A DNA stretch of 64,000 nucleotides, from contig CANRMX010000001.1 of the NCBI GenBank assembly GCA_947631855.1, positions 62,001 to 126,000 on the forward strand. The letters are read 5' to 3'. Below the pieces are notes generated by a model, which was not told the DNA's origin, did not search any database, and saw only the letters and a list, made by a program, of their open reading frames with translations. A program made the position numbers and the translations under genes. This document shows, piece after piece, positions 46,479 to 53,932 of this stretch (its first letter is position 1; each line of letters opens with the position of its first letter). The DNA comes from an uncultured Clostridia bacterium (lineage in GTDB: Bacteria; Bacillota; Clostridia; Oscillospirales; Acutalibacteraceae).

Positions 46479-47159
46479 ATGGAACCTAAACTGGAAGAAA
46501 TGGCCGCGTTTTTCAATGCCCGCAGCGCCACCTATGACGAAGTCCACACCGGCTCCATCGACGGCGGCCCGGAGAGCAAGGCGATACCCGCCCTGTACCT
46601 GCCCGACCCTTGCCGCACCCTGCTGGATCTGGGCATCGGCACGGGGCTGGAGCTGGAAGCGATCTTCCGGCGCTTCCCGGAGATTCGCGTCACCGGCGTG
46701 GACGTCTCCGAAGAAATGCTCCGGCTGCTGGTGGAAAAATACCCGGGCCGGGCGCTGGAATTGCACCGGATGAGCTATTTCGATTTCGACTTCGGCCAGG
46801 CGGCCTATGACGCGGCGGTGACGGTCATGACCCTGCACCACTACACCCACGCCGTGAAGACCGCCCTGTACCGGCGCATCCTGTCGGCCCTCAAGCCCGG
46901 CGGCGTGTACGTGGAGTGCGATTATATGATCGCCCCCGGCTCCACGCCCGATCCCCAGGCCACCGAGGATTTCCTCTTTGCCGAATATGAGCGCCTCAAG
47001 GCCGAACAGGGGCTGGACGGCCGCCGGGAGTACCACTTCGACACGCCCTGCACCGTGGAGAACCAGCTCAAAATGCTCCGGGCCGCCGGATTCCAAAACG
47101 TCCGGGAGGTCTGGCGCAAGGGCGATACCGTGACGCTGGTGGCCCAAAGGGAGGCATAG
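46479..47159 (+). CDS. class I SAM-dependent methyltransferase
   Basis: LLDLGIGTGLELEAIFRRFPEIRVTGVDVSEEML. Confidence 0.9.
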   Translation: MEPKLEEMAAFFNARSATYDEVHTGSIDGGPESKAIPALYLPDPCRTLLDLGIGTGLELEAIFRRFPEIRVTGVDVSEEMLRLLVEKYPGRALELHRMSYFDFDFGQAAYDAAVTVMTLHHYTHAVKTALYRRILSALKPGGVYVECDYMIAPGSTPDPQATEDFLFAEYERLKAEQGLDGRREYHFDTPCTVENQLKMLRAAGFQNVREVWRKGDTVTLVAQREA

Positions 47160-48176
47160 ATGGCGCAGGGCGGGATCGTGGCGCGCTATAAGGAACCCTA
47201 TCGCGATTTCCTCTACCGGGAGATGTTCGCTCGCTGGGGGCAGATGGACGTGCTGGCTCGGGGCAGCGGGACAACGGTATTTTCCATCGACCGTGTGCCC
47301 CGGCTTCTTCGGGAGATCGCCCAGGACCCGCCAGTGTTTTTGATGCACCTGCACCCCTTTTCTCACACCTGGGCGGTGACCGCCGGGCCGGAGACGCAGC
47401 AAACGATCTTGCAGCAGGTGGATTCTCTGGCTGCCGGTATGCGTCGCTCCCACTGCTGGACAGTGCAGGCCCATGTCCTGGGGGAGCGGCTCCCCTTTGA
47501 TCTGACCCAGGCGGTGGCCGAAAGGCTTACTCAAGCGGGGCTGTGGGTGGATCCCACCCGTGCAGACCACGCCCTGTCGCTGACTGTGCTGGAGGGCCGG
47601 GCATTTATGGGCGTCTCCTCCCTGGCGGAGAACGTGAGCCGCTGGAGCGGCGGGGTGCTTTTCTACCAAAAGCCGGCGGAATTCATCAGCCGAGCGGGCT
47701 TTAAGCTGGAGGAAGCGGTGGAGGTGTTTGGGATCTCTCTGGCCCAGGTCACCTCCGCGTTGGATTTGGGCGCGGCCCCCGGCGGCTGGACGAAATTCCT
47801 GGCGGACAGGGGCGTCCCCACCGATGCCGTAGACCCGGCGGCGCTGGACCCTCGGGTGCTGGCAAACCGGCGGGTGGCCTATTTTCCCGTCTCCGCCCAG
47901 ACATTTGCTGCCCGCAGTATGTCCAGGCAGTACGATCTCATTGTGAACGACATGAAGATGGACGCCTGTAAAAGCGTGGGGATCGTCCTGCGTCTGCTCG
48001 ACCGGCTGCGGCCCGATGGGCAGGTCGTTATCACCTTGAAGCTGCCGCAAAAGGGCTTTCTGCAAAAAGCCCAGGCTGCCCGTGCCCTGGCGGAGCCGTA
48101 CTTCCGCACTGTGCGCCTCAAGCATCTCTATTATAACCGTTCGGAGATCACCCTCTACGCCCAGCGTGCAGGCTGA
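47160..48176 (+). CDS. THUMP-like plus FtsJ/RlmM-like rRNA methyltransferase
   Basis: C-terminal SRAGFKLEEA...ALDLGAAPGGWTKFL...VITLKLP; central THUMP-like region. Confidence 0.8.
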   Translation: MAQGGIVARYKEPYRDFLYREMFARWGQMDVLARGSGTTVFSIDRVPRLLREIAQDPPVFLMHLHPFSHTWAVTAGPETQQTILQQVDSLAAGMRRSHCWTVQAHVLGERLPFDLTQAVAERLTQAGLWVDPTRADHALSLTVLEGRAFMGVSSLAENVSRWSGGVLFYQKPAEFISRAGFKLEEAVEVFGISLAQVTSALDLGAAPGGWTKFLADRGVPTDAVDPAALDPRVLANRRVAYFPVSAQTFAARSMSRQYDLIVNDMKMDACKSVGIVLRLLDRLRPDGQVVITLKLPQKGFLQKAQAARALAEPYFRTVRLKHLYYNRSEITLYAQRAG

Positions 48177-48227
48177 GCCTGCACGCGCGACGCGGGGCAT
48201 GCGCCTAGGGGCGCATGGATGCGCAAA

Positions 48228-48338
48228 GGAAACGACTGGCCCTATCGCGGAATTCACTGCGTGCTGGACGCCAGTGCGCTTTGCCCGCACGCAACTTTCA
48301 TCTATGAACAAGTGCCTCCCCGTAAGGGGAGGCACTTG
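48228..48338 (+). repeat. dispersed hairpin-ended repeat, copy A
   Basis: GGAAACGACT...TCGCGGAATTCACTGCGTGCTGGACG...CACGCAACTT then CAAGTGCCTCCCC-GTAA-GGGGAGGCACTTG. Confidence 0.85.
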
Positions 48339-48352
48339 TATTTTGCTCACGG

Positions 48353-48559
48353 CTATTTGAGATATATTTTCACGCCCAGCACATCCATCACGCGGAGTAG
48401 AGTATTGAAGCGGAGAAAGACTTTCTTTTCTTCAAAGTAGGAAATCATGGCGCGGCTCAACCCCACGGCCTGGGCCAATTGAGCCTGGCTCATGCCCTTT
48501 TCTTTGCGAAGCGCGGCCAACTGGTCTACCAGCTGATTGGCATTGACGATCTGCATCAT
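48353..48559 (-). CDS. XRE-family HTH regulator (HipB-like)
   Basis: LRKEKGMSQAQLAQAVGLSRAMISYFEEKK; GGAGG SD on minus strand. Confidence 0.82.
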   Translation of the reverse strand: MMQIVNANQLVDQLAALRKEKGMSQAQLAQAVGLSRAMISYFEEKKVFLRFNTLLRVMDVLGVKIYLK

Positions 48560-48848
48560 GGCGGTACCTCCAATAAAAAAAGTGCGCAGCCGGAGCCGCG
48601 CACCGAAAAACGCATAACTCCGATTGCTGCCGTACAACCTTTGGATCTCTACCCGTTTGAAAACGTGCATAATGAGAAACAGAGCATGCATTTTTGCCGA
48701 GAAGCAGACAGCACGCCTAAACAGGTAGAAACCAATATTCAGTTGTACGGCGATTTTATTTTAGCATAGCGGACTGGGAAAATCAACACGAAAGATGTCG
48801 AAGCGTGGGGAGAAGAAAAAATATCCTGCCGCCCGAAAAATATAAATT

Positions 48849-48965
48849 GTACCTCCCCACTGAAAGCAGGGAGACACTATTATATGGCTTGAGACAAGTT
48901 GCGTGCAAGCGAAGCCCACCTTCGTCCAGCAGGCAGTGAATTTCGCGACTTGGCAAGTCGTTTCC
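48849..48965 (-). repeat. dispersed hairpin-ended repeat, copy B (inverted)
   Basis: reverse complement GGAAACGACTTGCCAAGTCGCGAAATTCACTGCCTGCTGGACGAAGGTGGGCTTCGCTTGCACGCAACTT. Confidence 0.85.
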
Positions 48966-49147
48966 AGCACGCACCAGCACGCCCTAAGCGTGCGAAACGC
49001 GAAGTGAAAGCGGCCTCAGGCCGCCGCGTGCGCCTGACGGTTGCGCAAATCCCGAAAAAAGCACTTGCGGGATGGTGGCATTTGAACGCGGACAGGTGTA
49101 TCATAGGGACAGAACGCGGCCGCGCGACCAAATCAGGAGGAAGTACC

Positions 49148-49816
49148 ATGAGTTTCGGAAAAAATCTACAGCATCTTCGCCGCATGAGCGGCAACATGAC
49201 CCAGGAGGCGCTGGCCGAAAGGCTGGGGGTCAGTCGGCAGACCGTCTCCAAGTGGGAACTGGACGCGGCCCAGCCGGAGATGGAAAAAGCCATCGAGCTG
49301 TGCGGGCTGTTCAATTGCACGCTGGACAATCTCTTTCGGGAGAAGATGGACGGCTTGGACAGCGCCTTTACCGATCTTCGCGTGGAGACGGTGCCGGGAT
49401 TTCGGTACGTAAAGCACGCGGTGATCAGCACCGACCCCGAGGAGGACGCCATCAATTGGGCCGTCAACACCGCCCGCCGCAACGGCGTGGAACATCCCCG
49501 GGTGATCGGGTGGGATTTTCCCCATGTTTCCATGGAGCAGATCAACGTCTACCGCATGCACGGCTATGAGGCCGCCTGGGTCTTGCCCCAGGGCGTGCAG
49601 CCGGCGGGAATGGAAATTCTGGCGCAGAAAGCCCAGAAATATGCCGCGATCCACATCCCCGAGCCTTTCAAAAATCCCTTTGCGACCATCCCCAACGCCT
49701 ATAAGACGTTAATGGACTATATGCGCATCAACGGCCTGGCGCATACGGACAAGGATGTGATCCCGTGCTTTGAAACGGACGGCGCCACCATGGATGTGTA
49801 CATCGCGTGTGTCTAA
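49148..49816 (+). CDS. XRE HTH regulator with C-terminal GyrI-like effector-binding domain
   Basis: LAERLGVSRQTVSKWELDAAQPE; C-terminal YEAAWVLPQGVQPAGMEILAQKAQKYAAIHI. Confidence 0.78.
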   Translation: MSFGKNLQHLRRMSGNMTQEALAERLGVSRQTVSKWELDAAQPEMEKAIELCGLFNCTLDNLFREKMDGLDSAFTDLRVETVPGFRYVKHAVISTDPEEDAINWAVNTARRNGVEHPRVIGWDFPHVSMEQINVYRMHGYEAAWVLPQGVQPAGMEILAQKAQKYAAIHIPEPFKNPFATIPNAYKTLMDYMRINGLAHTDKDVIPCFETDGATMDVYIACV

Positions 49817-49864
49817 TGCTTTTACTTCGCGCTTCGCGCACGTTTGCGTGCGCTGGCGTGATGA

Positions 49865-49981
49865 GGAAACGACTTTATCGGTCGCGGAATTCACTGTGTG
49901 CTGGCCGCAAGTGGGCTTCGCTTACGCCTACTGGCTGCGAGCCGCAAAATCTGTCCCTCCCCCGCGCAGCGGGGGAGGGAC
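49865..49981 (+). repeat. dispersed hairpin-ended repeat, copy C
   Basis: GGAAACGACTTTATCGGTCGCGGAATTCACTGTGTGCTGGCCGCAAGTGGGCTTCGCTT then GTCCCTCCCCCGC-GCA-GCGGGGGAGGGAC. Confidence 0.85.
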
Positions 49982-50020
49982 TTTTCTCTGTCAGTTGGGG
50001 CAGGCCAAGTGCCCATTATC

Positions 50021-50179
50021 TCAGTTGCGAGTGCTCCCCTCAATGATCTCAAAGTATTCCTTGATCTTCTCCTGGGCGGCCTCCGGGGAAAGCCCGAACT
50101 GGGCCATCACCAGGTGCAGCACCGTGCCGATGGAGCAGTCCTGGGAAAACTTGTCGCGGATGAAATCCAACACGTCCAT
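50021..50179 (-). CDS. small hypothetical protein (52 aa)
   Basis: MDVLDFIRDKFSQDCSIGTVLHLVMAQFGLSPEAAQEKIKEYFEIIEGSTRN with GGAGGGAGGG SD. Confidence 0.45.
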   Translation of the reverse strand: MDVLDFIRDKFSQDCSIGTVLHLVMAQFGLSPEAAQEKIKEYFEIIEGSTRN

Positions 50180-50339
50180 GTGCGTCCCTCCCTCCGGGTG
50201 CAGTCTTTGTCCATCAGTATACCACCCGGCCCGGCGGGATGCAAGGTTTTTCCCGCAATTTGGAGACCGGGGACGGCCAAAGTGTGCAATCTTCCGAAAT
50301 ATTCCCTGCAAAAATTGGGGTAAAAATCACGGCTTTCTC

Positions 50340-50368
50340 TTGATTTTTACCGATAAACGCCGTAAAAT
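50340..50368 (+). promoter_or_regulatory. sigma-A promoter for rpiR-type gene
   Basis: TTGATT-17 bp-TAAAAT. Confidence 0.65.
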
Positions 50369-50396
50369 AAAGTTGTCTATTTGCAAGAGAGAGGGG

Positions 50397-51278
50397 ATGG
50401 TTCGGGTGAACAGTCATCTTTCCGAACGGATTCGGGAGAACAGCCCGGGGTTTTCCAAGGGGCAGCGACGGATTGCCCAGTACATTGAGGAGCACAGCGA
50501 CCAGGTGGCCTTCATGACCGCCTCCAAATTGGGCCAGACCGTAGGGGTCAGCGAATCCACCGTGGTGCGGTTCGCTACGGAGATCGGGTACAGCGGATAT
50601 CCCGCCCTCCAGCAGGCCATGCAGGAAATGATCCGCTCGAAGCTCACCAGCGTTCAGCGGCTGGAGCGCACCGCCGGCAATTACACCGAGGAGCAGCTTC
50701 TGGACGCGGTTCTGGAACAGGATATCGACATCCTGCGGCGCACCAAGGACAACATCGACCACGCGGCTTTTTATCAGGCCGTGGATGTGCTGACCCGCGC
50801 CCGCAAGGTGTATATATATGGAGCCGGCAGCTCTTTGGCGCTGGCCACTTTTTTGGCCCATTATCTGCGGCTGGTGTTCGATTCCGTCCAATTGATCGAC
50901 GCCACCAGCGAGGCGGGCATTTTCCAGCAGCTGGTCTGGGGCGGCGAGGGCGACGCCATCATCGCCATCAGCTTCCCGCGGTATTCCAAAAAGGCCGCCA
51001 AGACCCTGCAATTTGCCCAGGCCAAGAAGATCTCCACCTTTGCCGTCACCGACAGCGAGCTGTCCCCGCTGGCGAAATATGCCCAGCATCTGCTGCTGGC
51101 CCGCAGCGACATGGTCTCCTTTGTGGATTCCTTCGTGGGCCCGCTCACCGTGCTCAACGCGCTGATCGTCACCGTGGCCATCCGCCGCAAGGAGCTGGTG
51201 GCCAGGACGCTGGGGGAGATCGAACACGTCTGGGACGAATACGAAGTCTATGAAAAGGTGGATGAGCAGAAGGAGTGA
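50397..51278 (+). CDS. MurR/RpiR family transcriptional regulator with SIS domain
   Basis: SESTVVRFATEIGYSGYPALQQAMQ HTH_6; YIYGAGSSLALATF...ISFPRYSKKAAKTL SIS. Confidence 0.92.
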   Translation: MVRVNSHLSERIRENSPGFSKGQRRIAQYIEEHSDQVAFMTASKLGQTVGVSESTVVRFATEIGYSGYPALQQAMQEMIRSKLTSVQRLERTAGNYTEEQLLDAVLEQDIDILRRTKDNIDHAAFYQAVDVLTRARKVYIYGAGSSLALATFLAHYLRLVFDSVQLIDATSEAGIFQQLVWGGEGDAIIAISFPRYSKKAAKTLQFAQAKKISTFAVTDSELSPLAKYAQHLLLARSDMVSFVDSFVGPLTVLNALIVTVAIRRKELVARTLGEIEHVWDEYEVYEKVDEQKE

Positions 51279-52513
51279 GCGCGTCCGAGCGTTATGACGC
51301 CCTTGTGATCGGCGCGGGCCCGGCCGGGATGATGGCCGCCGGCGCCGCCGCCCAGCGGGGCAGGCGGGTGCTGCTGCTGGAGAAGAATCAAAAGGCCGGG
51401 CGCAAGCTGCGGATCACCGGCAAGGGCCGCTGCAACGTGACCAACAACTGCACCGTGGCCGAGGCCGTGGGGGAGATCCCACGGGGCGGGCGGTTCCTCT
51501 ATGGGGCGCTGACCCGTTTCCCGCCCGGCGCGGTGATGGACTTTTTTGAATCGCTGGGCGTGCCCCTCAAGACCGAGCGGGGCCGCCGGGTGTTCCCGGT
51601 ATCCGACGACGCCAACGATATCGCCGAGGCCATGCTCCGCTTCGTCCGCGCCCAGGGCGTGGAGATCGTCCACGAAGCCGCGGCCTCCCTGCTGCTGGAA
51701 AACGGCCGGGTGCAGGGCGTGGCCACCGCCCGGGGCGAATACCGGGTCGACAAAGTGGTCGTGGCCTGCGGTGGGGCGTCCTATCCGGGCACCGGCTCCA
51801 CCGGGGACGGCTACCGGCTGGCGGAACAGGCCGGGCACACCATCGTGCCCATCGGGCCGTCGCTGGTGCCGCTGGTGGAAAACGGCGCAACCTGCGCCCG
51901 GCTGCAGGGGCTTTCTCTGCGCAACTGCGGGGTGAAAGTCACCAAAAAGGGCGCGCAGAAGCCGGTTTATGAGGATTTCGGCGAGCTGCTGTTCACCCAT
52001 TTCGGACTCAGCGGGCCCACCGTTCTTTCCGCCTCGGCGCACATGCGCCCCATGGCGGCGGGAGAATACACCGTGCACATCGACCTGAAGCCCGCCTTGG
52101 ACGACCAACAGCTGGATGTGCGGCTGCTGCGGGACCTCTCGGAAAACCGCAACCGCACCTTTGCCCGGTCACTGGACGGCCTGCTGCCCCAGAAGCTGAT
52201 TCCTGTTCTCGTGGAGCGCAGCGGCATTCCCGGAGAGACCCGGTGCCATTCCATCACCCGGGAGCAGCGGCGGGCGCTGCTGGAGGCGCTCAGGGATTTC
52301 GCGGTGGAGATTCGGGGCTTCCGGCCCCTCAGCGAGGCCATCGTCACTTCCGGCGGCGTGGACCTGCGGGAGATCGACCCCAGGACCATGGCCTCCCGGC
52401 TGGTGGCGGGGCTGTACTTCGCGGGCGAGGTGATCGACGCGGACGCCTACACCGGCGGGTACAATTTGCAGATCGCTTTCTCCACGGGCCGCCTGGCCGG
52501 GGAGAATCTATAA
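51275..52513 (+). CDS. NAD(P)/FAD-dependent oxidoreductase (HI0933/YhiN-like)
   Basis: ALVIGAGPAGMMAAGAAAQRGRRVLLLEKNQKAGRKLRITGKGRCNVTN; GTG start. Confidence 0.92.
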   Translation: MSASERYDALVIGAGPAGMMAAGAAAQRGRRVLLLEKNQKAGRKLRITGKGRCNVTNNCTVAEAVGEIPRGGRFLYGALTRFPPGAVMDFFESLGVPLKTERGRRVFPVSDDANDIAEAMLRFVRAQGVEIVHEAAASLLLENGRVQGVATARGEYRVDKVVVACGGASYPGTGSTGDGYRLAEQAGHTIVPIGPSLVPLVENGATCARLQGLSLRNCGVKVTKKGAQKPVYEDFGELLFTHFGLSGPTVLSASAHMRPMAAGEYTVHIDLKPALDDQQLDVRLLRDLSENRNRTFARSLDGLLPQKLIPVLVERSGIPGETRCHSITREQRRALLEALRDFAVEIRGFRPLSEAIVTSGGVDLREIDPRTMASRLVAGLYFAGEVIDADAYTGGYNLQIAFSTGRLAGENL

Positions 52514-52530
52514 ACAGACGGAGGAAGACT

Positions 52531-53199
52531 ATGTTTTCTGTGGCAATCGATGGCCCTGCCGGGGCGGGAAAATCCAGCATCGCGAAAGCGGCGGCCCAGC
52601 GGCTGGGATTTGTCTATGTGGACACCGGGGCGCTGTACCGCACGGTGGCCCTGTATATGCTGGAGCACGGCGTGGAAATTCACGACCCTGCCGCAGTGGA
52701 GGCGGCGCTGCCCCAGGTGGAGATCGACATGGCCCACAGCCCGGCGGGGCAGCTCATGTACCTCTGCGGGCAGGATGTGACCGGCAAGCTCCGCACGGAG
52801 GCGGTCTCTCTGGCCACCTCGGTGTGCGCGGCCTATCCCGAGGTGCGGGCCTTCCTGCTGGAGGTGCAGCGGAGTCTGGCCCGGCGGGCCAACGTGCTGA
52901 TGGACGGCCGGGATATCGGCACGGTGGTGCTGCCCGACGCCCAGCTCAAAATTTTCCTCACCGCCAGCCCCGAGATTCGCGCCCGCCGCCGGGTGAAGCA
53001 GCTTTTGGAGGCCGGGCAGGCGGCGGATTACGAAGAGATTTTGCAGGATATCCGGGCGCGGGATTATCAGGATTCCCATCGGGAGATCGCGCCCATGCGG
53101 CAGGCCGAGGACGCCGTGTTGCTGGATACCTCCGATGATACCTTTGAGGAATCCACGGAGAGGCTCATCCGGCTGGTGGAAGAACGCCGCCGGCCGTAA
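52531..53199 (+). CDS. cmk: cytidylate kinase
   Basis: VAIDGPAGAGKSSIAKAAAQRLGFVYVDTGALYR; MDGRDIGTVVLPDAQLKIFLTAS. Confidence 0.95.
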   Translation: MFSVAIDGPAGAGKSSIAKAAAQRLGFVYVDTGALYRTVALYMLEHGVEIHDPAAVEAALPQVEIDMAHSPAGQLMYLCGQDVTGKLRTEAVSLATSVCAAYPEVRAFLLEVQRSLARRANVLMDGRDIGTVVLPDAQLKIFLTASPEIRARRRVKQLLEAGQAADYEEILQDIRARDYQDSHREIAPMRQAEDAVLLDTSDDTFEESTERLIRLVEERRRP

Positions 53200-53224
53200 C
53201 GAAACCGAAAGGGGCTTTTGGGAA

Positions 53225-53932
53225 ATGGCCAAGTCGATCAAAGCGCGTAAGCCCAACAATTGGTTCTATTCTTTCGCCCGGTGGCTGCTCTCCCTTTTCT
53301 ATTTTCCGGTGTGCCGGCTGAAGGTGCAGGGCAGGGAAAACATCCCACAGGAGGGGCCGGTGCTGCTGTGCAGCAATCACACGGCGGTGAAGGACCCCGT
53401 GCTGCTGGGCGTCGCGGTGCCCAGGCAGGTGTTCTACATGGCCAAGGAGGAGCTGTTCCGCAACGGCTTTATCGGCAGGCTGCTCCGGGCCCTGGGGGCG
53501 TTCCCGGTGCTGCGGGGCTCCGGCGGGGCGGAGGCCCTGGCCGAGGGCGAGCGGCTGCTCAGGGAGAACGCCCAGGTGGGGATCTTCATTGAGGGCACCC
53601 GTAGCCGTACCGGCGAGCTGCTGCGGCCCAAGTCCGGGGCCATGGTGCTTGCCCAGCGGACGGGCGCGGCGGTGGTGCCGGTGTGCATCACCGGGCAGAG
53701 CGGAAAAGCCCCCCGGCTGTTCCAGCGCACCATCCTTTCCATCGGCAAGCCCATCCCGCCGGAGGAACTGGACCTGCGGGACGGCGGGGCCATCCAGCTG
53801 CACCGGGCCGCCAAGAAGGTCATGGCGCGCATCGCCGCCATGCAGAGGGAAGATCGCCGGGCCCTTGGCCTGCCCGAGCTGCCCGCCCCGGGCGATAAGA
53901 AATCCCCTAAGACGGACGGAGGCGCGGCATGA
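53225..53932 (+). CDS. plsC: 1-acyl-sn-glycerol-3-phosphate acyltransferase
   Basis: CSNHTAVKDP, IFIEGTRSRTGEL. Confidence 0.92.
   Translation: MAKSIKARKPNNWFYSFARWLLSLFYFPVCRLKVQGRENIPQEGPVLLCSNHTAVKDPVLLGVAVPRQVFYMAKEELFRNGFIGRLLRALGAFPVLRGSGGAEALAEGERLLRENAQVGIFIEGTRSRTGELLRPKSGAMVLAQRTGAAVVPVCITGQSGKAPRLFQRTILSIGKPIPPEELDLRDGGAIQLHRAAKKVMARIAAMQREDRRALGLPELPAPGDKKSPKTDGGAA

Noticed and set aside
45882-48350. 822-aa minus-strand ORF opposite tetR and methyltransferases
   Set aside because: Runs through three recognised genes on the opposite strand; biased composition, no motifs.
48228-49981. Insertion sequence
   Set aside because: No transposase ORF and no clear long terminal inverted repeats; better described as a hairpin-ended dispersed repeat.
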